From contig JBGAHT010000007.1 of assembly GCA_044226035.1 (NCBI GenBank), forward strand, positions 1-64,000: 64,000 bases of DNA. The letters run 5' to 3'. Position numbers and translations under genes: made by a program. Position 1 is the stretch's first letter. Every line of letters starts with the position of its first letter. The notes under the pieces are model-generated. The model did not search any database. It had not been told where the DNA came from and saw only the letters and a program-made list of their open reading frames with translations. The DNA comes from Pseudoluteimonas sp044226035. Lineage in GTDB: Bacteria > Pseudomonadota > Gammaproteobacteria > Xanthomonadales > Xanthomonadaceae. Shown piece after piece: positions 28,978-37,816 of this stretch.

Positions 28978-30138
28978 TCACTCCGGCCGGCGATAGCCGC
29001 CTCGCACGCCGTCCTTCGACAGCACCCATTGCCACAGTTGCAGGTCGCGCGCGCGGAACGCGCCGGCGCAGCTGAGCAGGTAGTAGCGCCACTGCCGGCG
29101 GAACGGCTCGCCGTACTGCGCGGCGAAGCGCGGCCAGGCGGCTTCGAAGTTCGCGTCCCAGGCCATCAGCGTGCGGTCGTAGTCGGCGCCGAAGTTGTGC
29201 ACGTCCTCGGCGACCAGCACGTCGTCGATGGCGTCGCCGATCTGGCCCATCGAGGGCAGGTCGCCGTTCGGGAACACGTACTTGTCGATCCACGGATCGA
29301 TGGTCGTGTCGCGGCGGCGCTTGCCGATGGTGTGCAGCAGGGCGAGGCCGTCGTCGGCGAGGCAACGGCGCAGCACGCGCATGAACTCGCGGTGGTTGCG
29401 CCGGCCGACGTGTTCGAACATGCCGATGCTGACCACGCGCTCGACCGCGCCGCCGAGCGCGTCCGGCGACAGTTCGCGGTAATCCTGCAGGCGGAATTCG
29501 AGCGGGAACCCCGCGTAGCGTTGCTTCGCGTAGGCCGCCTGCCGCTCCGACACGGTGACGCCGATGCAACGCACGCCGTGGCGTTCGGCGGCATAACCCA
29601 TGAAGCTGCCCCAGCCGCAGCCGATGTCGAGCACGCGCATGCCCGGTTCGAGCCGCAGCTTGCGGCACACCAGTTCGAGCTTGGCTTCCTGCGCCTGCGC
29701 CAGCGTCGCCGCCTCGCGCCAGTAGCCGCAGGAATAGGCCATGCGCGGGTCGAGCATGGCGGCGAAGAACTCGTTGCCGAGGTCGTAGTGCGCGCGGCCG
29801 ACGTCCCAGGCATGGCGTCGGTTTTGCCGGTTCAGCAGCTTCGCGCGCAAGGCGTGCCAGGCCAGCCGCGGCGAATGCGCCGCGCGTTCGAGGTGCGCGC
29901 GCAGCAGGCGGTCGAAGAACTGGTCGAGCCGTTCGCAGTCCCAGGCGCCGGCGACGTAGCCTTCGCCCAGGCCGAGGTTGCCGCGCGCCAGCGCATCGTC
30001 CAGCACCGCCGGGTCGTACAGGCGCATGTCGCCGGGAGCGGCGCCGTCGATGCCGATCCCGGCGCGCGCGAGCAGCTCCGCCACCTGCCGTTGCGAGGCG
30101 GTCAGCGTCGAGGCCGATGCGAGCGTGCGCGTGTCCAT
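28978..30138 (-). CDS. cfa: Cyclopropane-fatty-acyl-phospholipid synthase
   Basis: 386 residues, standard length. It transfers a methylene from S-adenosylmethionine to cis double bonds of membrane lipids. The SAM motif is VLDIGCGWGSF. Other family marks are HYDLGNEFFAAMLD, MAYSCGYW, SIGMFEHVGRRN and TIGKRRRDTTIDPWI. The ATG at 30138 (MDTRTLASAS) is preferred; one six codons earlier is possible. It lies 57 bp downstream of plsB on the same strand, so two phospholipid genes sit together. Confidence 0.95.
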   Translation of the reverse strand: MDTRTLASASTLTASQRQVAELLARAGIGIDGAAPGDMRLYDPAVLDDALARGNLGLGEGYVAGAWDCERLDQFFDRLLRAHLERAAHSPRLAWHALRAKLLNRQNRRHAWDVGRAHYDLGNEFFAAMLDPRMAYSCGYWREAATLAQAQEAKLELVCRKLRLEPGMRVLDIGCGWGSFMGYAAERHGVRCIGVTVSERQAAYAKQRYAGFPLEFRLQDYRELSPDALGGAVERVVSIGMFEHVGRRNHREFMRVLRRCLADDGLALLHTIGKRRRDTTIDPWIDKYVFPNGDLPSMGQIGDAIDDVLVAEDVHNFGADYDRTLMAWDANFEAAWPRFAAQYGEPFRRQWRYYLLSCAGAFRARDLQLWQWVLSKDGVRGGYRRPE

Positions 30139-30195
30139 CGTCGGTCGCGGCCACACGCAACGCGCGGCCGCGGGCGCAGCCTGCCACCGCGGACG

Positions 30196-32922
30196 TTAAG
30201 GCGGCGCCTGCGCCGGGCCGGCGGCTTCCGGGCTGACCTTCTCGATGGTGTGGCGCAGCTCGCGGCCCAGCACCACCCGCGCGTCGCGCGCCCAGGCATC
30301 CAGGCGCGCGTCGAAGGCGAGCTTGCCGTTCTCGTCGGCCCACACCAGCTTCATCTCGCGCAGCTTCTGGATGAAGCCGCGGAACAGCGACTTGTCGAAG
30401 AACTCCGGCGCGGTGTCGGCGTAGAGCAGCGACAGCCGCTGCGCGGCGAGGTGGCACAGCGTCTCCAGCTCGCCCGCGCCGAGCGTGCCCGGGCCGTTCT
30501 TCACCAGCACCGAGATCGCGATGTAGTAGCGCTCGAACGCCTGCTGCAGCGCGTGGCCGATCGCGCGCAGGCGGAACACCTCGTCGGTCTGCCCGGCGTT
30601 GCGCGCGAGCGTGCCGCCGTCCTCCTCGCCGACCCCCGATCCGGTCGGGGGCAGGCTCTGCTGCAGCAGGCCCTCGCGCACGAACACCTCGATGGTGCGG
30701 TCGATGCGCTCGGCGAAGCCGTCCTCGTCCCAGGGCAGGAACAGCTCCGCCTGCAGGAACGGGTACAGCGTGCGGCCCAGGCGCTGCAGTTGCGTGCGGC
30801 CCATGCGCCGGTTGTTCTGGAAGCACACCGCGATCCACGCCGCGGCGGTGAACAGGTGCAGCACGTTGTTGCGGAAGTAGCTGAGCAGCACCGCGGTGTC
30901 GTCGTCGACGCCGAGCACGTCGCCGAGCGGATGCGGCGTGCGCGCGAGCATGCCGATCTCCTCGCCGTGGGCGACGATCTGCTCGGGCGTGTGCGGGGTG
31001 ACGGTGACGTATTCGGAATACGGCACCTCGCGCAGCAGGGTCTGCGACAGCGCGATCTGCGCCAGCAGGTCGGCCTCGCCCATCGCGTGCTTGGGCGTGG
31101 ACAGCAACGCCATCGCCAGCAGGTTGACCGGGTTCACGTCGGCGGCGCGGTTGACGTTGACCTGGATGCGCTGGGCGAGGTCGTCGACGGTGTCCGCGAG
31201 CCACGCCGGCTTCTCGTCCTCGGGCACCGGCTTGCCGTCCCAGTCCGGCGCGTGCCGCGCGAGCACGTCGTTGAGCGGGATGCGCTCGCCGAAGTTCACC
31301 ACGACTTGCCCGAAATTCTGCCGCAGCACCTTCGGCACGCCCCACAGCAGCTGCCAGATCGATTCCTTCTCCTTGGGCTTGCCGGAAAGCTCGTCGCGGT
31401 AGCTGTTGCCTTCCATCAGCTTCTCGTAGCCGATGTACACCGGCTGGAACAGCACCGGGCGCGTGGGCTGGCGCAGGTAGCCGCGCAGCAGCATCGAGAT
31501 CATCCCGCCCTTGGGCGGCAGCAGGCGGCCGGTGCGCGAGCGCCCGCCCTCGATGAAGCATTCGATGGAATAGCCGCCGGACACCAGCTGCGCGACGTAT
31601 TCGCTCAATACCGCCGAATACAACGCGCTGCCGCGGATCGAGCGGCGGATGAAGAACGCGCCGCCGCGGCGCAGCAGGCTGCCGATCACCGGCAGGTTGA
31701 GGTTGATGCCGGCGACGATGTGCGGCGGCACGATGCCCTTGGTGTAGAGCAGGTACGACACCAGCAGGTAGTCCATGTGGCTGCGGTGGCTGGGCACGTA
31801 GATGATTTCGTGGCCCGGCGCCGCTTCCTTCAGCTCCTCGAGGTGGTGCACCAGCACGCCGCGGTAGATGCGGTTCCACACCGGCGTGAGCAGGGAACTG
31901 GCCGAGCGCACCACCGGGTGCGAATAGTCCGCGGCGATTTCCCAGATGTAGCGGTGCGCCTTCTTCCACGCGTCGAGCAGCGAGGACTTGTCGCGGCGCG
32001 CCTGTTCGGCGATGGCCTCCTTCACCGGATCCGAGGCCAGCACCGCGTCGGCGAGCAGCCGGCGCGTGGACAGGTCCGGGCCGATGATCGCGGCGCGGAT
32101 GCGGTGGAAGTGCGCGCGCAGCACGCGCGAGAGCTTGCGCACGGTGCGTTCGGGATCGAGCCCTTCCCCGACGATGCCGCGCAGGTCCACCGGCGCGGCG
32201 AAGCGCACGGTGGTGTCGCGGCCGTTGAGCAGGATCGCGAGCAGGCGGCGGAAGCGCCCGACCAGCGCCCAGTTTTCCGAGAACAGCACGCTGAACCAGC
32301 CGCTGGCCTTGTCCGGCGCGCGGCCGACGAAGATCGACACCGGCACCAGCTGCACGTCCAGCGCCGGGTTCGCGCGGTGCGCCTCGATCAGCCGCGACAG
32401 CGATTCGGAACGGGTCTTGCCGTGGGTCGGCGACGGCTGTTCCTGCAGCGCCTGTGCGAACTGCTGCGCCGCGGCCTTGAGCGCGCTGCCGGCGCTGCGC
32501 CGCGACAGCGCGACGTAGGCGCGCTTGCGCCCGAGCGGATCGCCCGGCAGCGGCCGCAGCGGCGAGGGCAGGCCGGCCTCGCGGCAGGTGCGGTCGAGGA
32601 TCAGCGCGTTCGACAGGCCGTAGTCCTCGAGCACGTAGCAGACCGGGCGCGCGTCGATCAGTTCGCCCGGGTTGGCGGGCTCGACCTCGACCTTGATCCA
32701 CGGCGCCATCAGCCAGCCGAGCAGGCCGGCCCACCACGGTCGGCGTGTATTCGGTTCGGGCGGCGGCGGTGCGGCCGACGGCGCGCGTTCGGCCGGCTCC
32801 TCCATCGCTTCGCCCAGGGTCATCTGCGGATCCGGGTCGAAGCGCTGCTCGGGCGCCCCGGGCGATCCGGGCGCTTCGAACAGCGAGGGTTGGGAAGGTG
32901 GAATCTTCGGCATCGCCGGCAT
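30196..32922 (-). CDS. plsB: Glycerol-3-phosphate 1-O-acyltransferase PlsB
   Basis: 908 residues, longer than E. coli PlsB (807). Acyltransferase motifs are present: VPSHRSHMDYLLVSYLLY (motif I with HxxxxD), GGAFFIRRSIRG, CFIEGGRSRTGRLLPPKGG, and PVYIGYEKLMEG. It carries out the first acylation of sn-glycerol 3-phosphate at the inner membrane. The extra length is an N-terminal Pro/Ala-rich extension (about the first 80 residues). A second ATG three codons in is equally possible as start. Confidence 0.95.
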   Translation of the reverse strand: MPAMPKIPPSQPSLFEAPGSPGAPEQRFDPDPQMTLGEAMEEPAERAPSAAPPPPEPNTRRPWWAGLLGWLMAPWIKVEVEPANPGELIDARPVCYVLEDYGLSNALILDRTCREAGLPSPLRPLPGDPLGRKRAYVALSRRSAGSALKAAAQQFAQALQEQPSPTHGKTRSESLSRLIEAHRANPALDVQLVPVSIFVGRAPDKASGWFSVLFSENWALVGRFRRLLAILLNGRDTTVRFAAPVDLRGIVGEGLDPERTVRKLSRVLRAHFHRIRAAIIGPDLSTRRLLADAVLASDPVKEAIAEQARRDKSSLLDAWKKAHRYIWEIAADYSHPVVRSASSLLTPVWNRIYRGVLVHHLEELKEAAPGHEIIYVPSHRSHMDYLLVSYLLYTKGIVPPHIVAGINLNLPVIGSLLRRGGAFFIRRSIRGSALYSAVLSEYVAQLVSGGYSIECFIEGGRSRTGRLLPPKGGMISMLLRGYLRQPTRPVLFQPVYIGYEKLMEGNSYRDELSGKPKEKESIWQLLWGVPKVLRQNFGQVVVNFGERIPLNDVLARHAPDWDGKPVPEDEKPAWLADTVDDLAQRIQVNVNRAADVNPVNLLAMALLSTPKHAMGEADLLAQIALSQTLLREVPYSEYVTVTPHTPEQIVAHGEEIGMLARTPHPLGDVLGVDDDTAVLLSYFRNNVLHLFTAAAWIAVCFQNNRRMGRTQLQRLGRTLYPFLQAELFLPWDEDGFAERIDRTIEVFVREGLLQQSLPPTGSGVGEEDGGTLARNAGQTDEVFRLRAIGHALQQAFERYYIAISVLVKNGPGTLGAGELETLCHLAAQRLSLLYADTAPEFFDKSLFRGFIQKLREMKLVWADENGKLAFDARLDAWARDARVVLGRELRHTIEKVSPEAAGPAQAPP

Positions 32923-32949
32923 TATGCCCGTGGGGCCCTGGGCGACGGC

Positions 32950-33834
32950 CTAGGGCGCCGGCGCCGCGGGCGCGACCGCGGCTTCGGCATGGCGCAGGAA
33001 ATCGGCGAGATACCAGCGCCCGGCGCGGCGTTCGACGCCGATGGTCGCATCGATGTCGCGGCCGCCGAAGCGGTACCGGATCCGCACCCGGGCGTGGTCG
33101 CCGTCGCGTTCGACCTCGCTCGCGCGCATCCCGGCCAGGGTCGCGTCCAGGTCCAGTCCGTAGCCGGCCAGGACGTCCTTCAGCACGCGCTCGAACCCCG
33201 AGAGCCGGCGCAGGCCGTCGTCGATGCCGAACCGGGCGAAATCGGCTTCGGAACGCAGGCCGGTGGCGCGGGCGGCGGTGGCCAGGCGCGCGATCGCGGC
33301 GTGGGCGCGCTTCGGGTCCGACAGCGGCGCGGCCGCGGCCCAGCGGCTGGCGGCGGCGACCAGCTGCCGGTAGTGGGCGCGTTCGTCGGCGCTGAAGTCG
33401 CCCTCGTTGGCCACGTACTTGTCGCCGAACAGGCCCAGCGCCAGCGCCGCCGAGCGCAGTTCGCCGCCGGCCCCGGCGAGCTGGCGGTCGTAGTCGCGGC
33501 CGAGCTTCGCCTCGGAACCGGGGGTGGCCAGGGCGCCGAGCATCGCCGGCACCTTCGCGCCCAGCGGCAGTTCGTCCAGCGGCCAGCGGGTGCGCCCGGC
33601 CCGCCATGCGGCGTCCAGCTGCGTGTGCAGCGCCGGCGGCACCGCGTCGCGGGCGAAGCCGGCGAGGTCGTTGTCGCGCAGGTCGCGGGTGGGCAGCAGC
33701 ACCGCCTCGGCCGGCGTGGCCGCGCCGCTGGGTCCACGCGCGGGCGCGACCGTGCCCGCGCCGGTGCCCTGGCCGCAGCCGGCGAGCAGCAGCAGGCACG
33801 CGATCGCGAGCGATGTCCAGTTGCGCGTCCGCAT
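32950..33834 (-). CDS. Putative lipoprotein of unknown function
   Basis: 294 residues starting MRTRNWTSLAIACLLLLAGCGQ, with a clear lipobox (LLAGC) at Cys20. AGGGAGG upstream supports this start over one seven codons earlier. The mature protein is mostly helical, Ala/Arg/Asp-rich, and ends in a beta-rich segment (VRIRYRFGGRDIDATIGVERR, then WYLADFLRH). No family is recognised. It lies 27 bp upstream of plsB on the same strand. Confidence 0.7.
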   Translation of the reverse strand: MRTRNWTSLAIACLLLLAGCGQGTGAGTVAPARGPSGAATPAEAVLLPTRDLRDNDLAGFARDAVPPALHTQLDAAWRAGRTRWPLDELPLGAKVPAMLGALATPGSEAKLGRDYDRQLAGAGGELRSAALALGLFGDKYVANEGDFSADERAHYRQLVAAASRWAAAAPLSDPKRAHAAIARLATAARATGLRSEADFARFGIDDGLRRLSGFERVLKDVLAGYGLDLDATLAGMRASEVERDGDHARVRIRYRFGGRDIDATIGVERRAGRWYLADFLRHAEAAVAPAAPAP

Positions 33835-33882
33835 CGTTCCCCTCCCTGCGGCCAACGATAGGCGATTCTTGCTGCCCGCCGT

Positions 33883-33932
33883 TCCCCTCTCCCGGCGCTA
33901 CGCGCCACCCTCTCCCGCAAAGGGGAGAGGGA
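33883..33932 (+). repeat. Dispersed CCCTCTCCC palindromic repeat
   Basis: TCCCCTCTCCCGGCG, then ACCCTCTCCCGCAAAGGGGAGAGGG. Same family as at 13371, 15695 and 63215. It lies between the lipoprotein promoter region and the phosphatase terminator. Confidence 0.7.
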
Positions 33933-33953
33933 AAGTGCTTGTCGCAAAAGAAA

Positions 33954-33974
33954 ACGGGAGACCGAGTCTCCCGT
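33954..33974 (-). terminator. Rho-independent terminator after the acid phosphatase gene
   Basis: A perfect 9-bp stem (ACGGGAGAC / GTCTCCCGT) with a CGA loop. Read on the minus strand it is followed by TTTTCTTTTG. It lies 140 bases past the stop of the phosphatase gene, with an unusually AT-rich stretch (34078-34120) between. Confidence 0.75.
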
Positions 33975-34113
33975 GAAATCCGGCTCTCGCCGGAGGACGT
34001 TGCGGTTGTGGCATGGCTCCGGCCGAGGCCGGACGCATTCAGGCTAGCGCAGCCGGGAAGTTTAGGCAATACCTCAACTTATGCGATGCAAGTATTTGAT
34101 TTCAATATGAATA

Positions 34114-35016
34114 TCAATTCGCAAGATCCAGCGCGGCGTGCTTGGCCGCGCGCCGCTTCGCCAGCGGCTGGCTCCAGTCGTTGCCGAATACCGCCGGCTC
34201 CCAGTGGCCGTAGCTGGGGTTGGGCAGCATCCACCAGCGCTGGCCGAACCAGTCGCGGTACTTGCCGGCCAGCTGGCCGCGTTCCTTGGGCGTGTTCTCC
34301 GGCACCTGCACGAAGTCGCCGAGCTGGTCGCCGAATTGCATCAGCACCCGGTACCGCTGTCCGGCGAGGCGGCGGCGGCAGTCCTTCTCGGTGCCGAGCT
34401 GCCGGCAGCCCGGCACCACGGTGCCGAGGCCGAGGAACACGCTGTCGTCCCGCACCGGCAGCCCGACCGCGCGCAGGTTGGCGATGGTCGCCGCCTGCAG
34501 GTGCTCGCCGCGGTTGGACAGGTACACCACGGTGATGCCGCGCGCGGCGGCGGCCTGCGCGAACGCGACCACGCCCGGCAGCGGCTGCGCCTTCTTCTCC
34601 GCCACCCACGCGTCCCAGCTGGCCTTCTCGAATTCCTTGCCGCTGGCGATCAGCCGCGCCTGGTAGGGCGAGTTGTCGAGCACGGTCTCGTCCACGTCCA
34701 TCACCACCGCCGGCGGCAACCCGGTTGCGGCGTTGCCGCGCTCCGCGGGCACCAGCGCGTCGCGGCCCGTGTCGGCGAGCGCGGCGTCGAGCTGCGCGGT
34801 CGCGGCGTGGTAGATGGTTTCGCACACCGCGCCGTATTCGGCCGAGTCCTGCATCCACAGCACCGCGTTGAGGTTGTCGTTCGGCTTGGCCGGGTTCGCG
34901 GCCACCGCCTTCGGCGGCGGGATCTCGCCCGCGGCCGGCGCGGTGAACGAGGTCGGCTTGCATGCGGCCAGCGCGAGTGCGCAGGCGAGCAGCGTCGGGA
35001 TGCGGGGGGAAGGCAT
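34114..35016 (-). CDS. Class C acid phosphatase / lipoprotein e(P4) family 5'-nucleotidase
   Basis: 300 residues. Lipoprotein signal MPSPRIPTLLACALALAAC, with lipobox Cys19. HAD-type catalytic motif VVMDVDETVLDNSPYQ (nucleophile and acid Asp near 106 and 108), VVYLSNRGE as motif II, and MQFGDQLGDF as the late acidic motif. Family members are outer-membrane-anchored phosphatases that remove phosphate from nucleotides. Conserved WMQDSAEY and the EYGAVC region also fit. It has its own terminator. Confidence 0.9.
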   Translation of the reverse strand: MPSPRIPTLLACALALAACKPTSFTAPAAGEIPPPKAVAANPAKPNDNLNAVLWMQDSAEYGAVCETIYHAATAQLDAALADTGRDALVPAERGNAATGLPPAVVMDVDETVLDNSPYQARLIASGKEFEKASWDAWVAEKKAQPLPGVVAFAQAAAARGITVVYLSNRGEHLQAATIANLRAVGLPVRDDSVFLGLGTVVPGCRQLGTEKDCRRRLAGQRYRVLMQFGDQLGDFVQVPENTPKERGQLAGKYRDWFGQRWWMLPNPSYGHWEPAVFGNDWSQPLAKRRAAKHAALDLAN

Positions 35017-35070
35017 GGCGGACTCCGTGTGGATCGCGCGAGTCTAGCCCGCGGCCATGGCGGCCGCGCC

Positions 35071-37047
35071 TCAGCCGTCGAGCAGCGCGCGGATATCGGC
35101 GAAACCGGCGGCCGCGCGTTCGGCCTTGCGCGCCGCGTCCGCGACCGGATCGTCGCCGTCGCGCTGCAGTTCGGCCGCGGGCAGTTCGTCGAGGAAGCGG
35201 CTCGGCACGAGGCGCTGCCTGCCGCCCCAGCGCGTGGCCTCGCGCGCATGCGACAGCCACAACCGTTCCTTGGCGCGGGTGATGCCGACGTAGAGCAGGC
35301 GGCGTTCCTCCTCCAGCCGGCCTTCGTCGATGCTGGCCTCGTGCGGCAGCGTGCCGTCCTCGACGCCGACGATGAACACGAAGCGGAACTCCAGGCCCTT
35401 GGCCGCGTGCAGGCTCATCAGCCGCACCTGGTTGCCGGCGTTGTCGCGGTCGGCGTGGCTGAGCAGGGCCAGTTGCGCGGCCAGTTCGGCGATGCCGGCG
35501 CCGCGCGCGTTCGCGAACCAGTCGGCGAGTTCCTCCAGGTTGCCGCGGCGCAGCGCGAACAGGCTTTCACTGCTGCTGTGCGCGCGCAACGCGTCCAGCA
35601 ACCCGGAACGCGATGCCAGCGCGCGCACCAGTTCGTTCGGCGGCAGGCGCGCGGCGTCGCTGCGCAGCGCGCGCACCAGGTCGGTGAAGCCGGCGATCGC
35701 GTTCGCCGAACGCGCCGGCAACTGCTTCAGCAGGCCGACCGATTCGGCGGCGCGCGCCAGCGGCAAATGCGCCTCGCGCGCGAGTTCGCCCAGCTTCGCC
35801 AGCGTGGTCGCGCCGACGCCGCGATTGGGCGCCTGCACCGCGCGCAGGAACGCGGCGTCGTCCTCGGGGTTGGCGAGCAGGCGCAGCCACGCCAGCGCGT
35901 CCTTCACCTCGCCGCGGTCGAGGAAGGCGGTGCCGCCGGAGAGGTGGTAGGGAACGCGCAGCAGCTGCAGCGCCTTCTCCAGCGCGCGGCTCTGGTGGTT
36001 GCCGCGGAACAGCACGCAGAACTCGCTCCACGGCGCCGAATGCTTCTGCGCGGTGAATTGCAATTCCGCCGCGACCTTCTCCGCCTCGTGCGCGCCGTCG
36101 CGGCATTCCCACACGCGGATGCGCTCGCCGTCGGCCTGCGCGCTCCACAGCGTCTTCGGGTGTTCGTGCGGGTTGCGCGCGATCAGCGCGTTCGCCGCGC
36201 GCAGCACGCGGTTGCTGCAGCGGTAGTTCTGCTCGAGCTTGACGATCTTCAGCGCCGGGTAGTCGCGCGACAGCTGCGACAGGTTTTCCGGGTTGGCGCC
36301 GCGCCAGGCGTAGATGCTCTGGTCGTCGTCGCCCACGCAGGTGAAATCGCCGCGTTCGCCGGCAATCGCCTTCAGCAGCCGGTACTGCGCGTCGTTGGTG
36401 TCCTGGCATTCGTCGACCAGCAGGTAGCCGATGCGTTCGCGCCAGGCGGCGTTCGCCTCGGCGTCGGTTTCCAGCAGCTGCACCGGCAGCCGGATCAGGT
36501 CGTCGAAATCGACCGCGTTGAACGCGTGCAGGCGCTGCTGGTAGCGCGCGTACAGCGCCGCGGCCTCGCGTTCGCGCGCGCCCAGCGCGTTCGCCGCCGC
36601 CTGTTCGGGCGAGAGGCCGGCGTTCTTCGCCCGCGACAGCAGCGATTGCGCGGCCTGCACCGCGTCGGGCTTGGCGCCGGGCATCAGGTCGCGGACCTGC
36701 GCCATCGCGTCGTCCGCGTCGAACACCGAAAAGCCGCGGCGCAGCCCGAGTTTCGCGTGTTCGGCCTGGACGATGCGCAATCCGAGCGCGTGGAAGGTGC
36801 ACACGGTCAGGCCTTCGCCGGCATCGCCGCGGAGCCGGCGGCCGACGCGTTCGCGCATTTCCTTCGCCGCCTTGTTGGTGAAGGTGATCGCGGCGATGCG
36901 CTTGGCGGGCACGTGCCCGCCCTGCACGAGGTGCGCGATCTTCTCCACGATCACGCGCGTCTTGCCCGACCCGGCGCCGGCGAGCACCAGCAGCGGGCCG
37001 TGGACGTGCAGGACCGCGTCGCGTTGCTGGGGGTTGAGGCCGTTCAT
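35071..37047 (-). CDS. rep: ATP-dependent DNA helicase Rep
   Basis: 658 residues of the UvrD/Rep superfamily 1: motif I LAGAGSGKTRVI, motif Ia AITFTNKAAKEMRERV, motif II VDECQDTN, motif III VGDDDQSIYAWRGA, motif IV KLEQNYRCS, motif V LMSLHAAKGLEFRFVFIVG, motif VI YVGITRAKERL. The opening MNGLNPQQRDAV and the short C-terminus favour Rep over UvrD. It is a 3'-5' helicase that clears proteins ahead of the replication fork. Confidence 0.92.
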   Translation of the reverse strand: MNGLNPQQRDAVLHVHGPLLVLAGAGSGKTRVIVEKIAHLVQGGHVPAKRIAAITFTNKAAKEMRERVGRRLRGDAGEGLTVCTFHALGLRIVQAEHAKLGLRRGFSVFDADDAMAQVRDLMPGAKPDAVQAAQSLLSRAKNAGLSPEQAAANALGAREREAAALYARYQQRLHAFNAVDFDDLIRLPVQLLETDAEANAAWRERIGYLLVDECQDTNDAQYRLLKAIAGERGDFTCVGDDDQSIYAWRGANPENLSQLSRDYPALKIVKLEQNYRCSNRVLRAANALIARNPHEHPKTLWSAQADGERIRVWECRDGAHEAEKVAAELQFTAQKHSAPWSEFCVLFRGNHQSRALEKALQLLRVPYHLSGGTAFLDRGEVKDALAWLRLLANPEDDAAFLRAVQAPNRGVGATTLAKLGELAREAHLPLARAAESVGLLKQLPARSANAIAGFTDLVRALRSDAARLPPNELVRALASRSGLLDALRAHSSSESLFALRRGNLEELADWFANARGAGIAELAAQLALLSHADRDNAGNQVRLMSLHAAKGLEFRFVFIVGVEDGTLPHEASIDEGRLEEERRLLYVGITRAKERLWLSHAREATRWGGRQRLVPSRFLDELPAAELQRDGDDPVADAARKAERAAAGFADIRALLDG

Positions 37048-37086
37048 GCACGATCCGGAAAACGGGTTCGCATTGTACGTGCCCCG

Positions 37087-37117
37087 ATGTCATCCTGAGC
37101 GCAGCGAAGGACCTGCT
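37087..37117 (+). repeat. Single arm of the TCATCCTGAGCGCAGCGAAGG repeat
   Basis: TGTCATCCTGAGCGCAGCGAAGG matches the reverse complement of the right arm of the element at 26419-26520. No matching second arm is seen here. Confidence 0.55.
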
Positions 37118-37185
37118 TTTCGCCAGCGATGAAGCACGCCCTTGCCCGCATCGAGTCCGGGGCCGGGCGACATTAGAATCGGCGC

Positions 37186-37809
37186 ATGGCCAAGCTCTAC
37201 TTCTACTACTCGGCGATGAACGCGGGGAAGACCACCACCCTGCTGCAATCGGCGCACAACTACCGCGAGCGCGGGATGCGCGTGCTGATCCTGACCCCGC
37301 GCCTGGACGACCGCTCCGGCAGCGGCACCATCGCCTCGCGCATCGGCCTGCGTGCGCAGGGGCGGGCGTTCGGCCGCGACGAGAACCTCGAGCAGCTGGT
37401 GCGCGAGGACATCGCCGCGCACGGCAAGCTCGGCTGCGTGCTGGTGGACGAGGCGCAATTCCTCGCCAAGGCGCAGGCCTGGCAACTCTCGGACGTGGTC
37501 GACGCGCTGCACGTGCCGGTGTTGTGCTACGGCCTGCGCACCGATTTCCGCGGCGAGCTGTTCGAGGGCAGCGCGGCGCTGCTGGCCTGGGCGGACGAGC
37601 TGGAGGAAATCAAGACCATCTGCCACAGCGGCAGGAAGGCGACGATGACGGTGCGCGTGGACGAACACGGGCGCGCGGTGCGGCAGGGCCCGCAGGTGGA
37701 GATCGGCGGCAACGAGCGCTACGTGTCGGTGTCGCGCGCGGAGTTCAAGAAGGTGATGCGCGGCGAAAGCCGGATCGAATCGCAGCAGGACGTGTTGCCG
37801 CTGGAATGA
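37186..37809 (+). CDS. tdk: Thymidine kinase (class II)
   Basis: 207 residues. P-loop MNAGKTTTLLQ, DEAQFL at the Walker B site, the CYGLRTDFRGELFEGS lasso region, and ICHSGRKATMTVRVDEHG. It phosphorylates thymidine for nucleotide salvage in the cytoplasm. The zinc-binding Cys pairs usual in this family are not all present: only the Cys in the ICHSG stretch is clear near the C-terminus. It converges with the kinase gene after 7 bp. Confidence 0.92.
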   Translation: MAKLYFYYSAMNAGKTTTLLQSAHNYRERGMRVLILTPRLDDRSGSGTIASRIGLRAQGRAFGRDENLEQLVREDIAAHGKLGCVLVDEAQFLAKAQAWQLSDVVDALHVPVLCYGLRTDFRGELFEGSAALLAWADELEEIKTICHSGRKATMTVRVDEHGRAVRQGPQVEIGGNERYVSVSRAEFKKVMRGESRIESQQDVLPLE

Positions 37810-37816
37810 ATCGCGC

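Noticed and set aside
34083..34105. Fur box near the phosphatase gene
   Set aside because: The half sites do not fit the 7-1-7 Fur pattern, and it lies after the gene, not before it.
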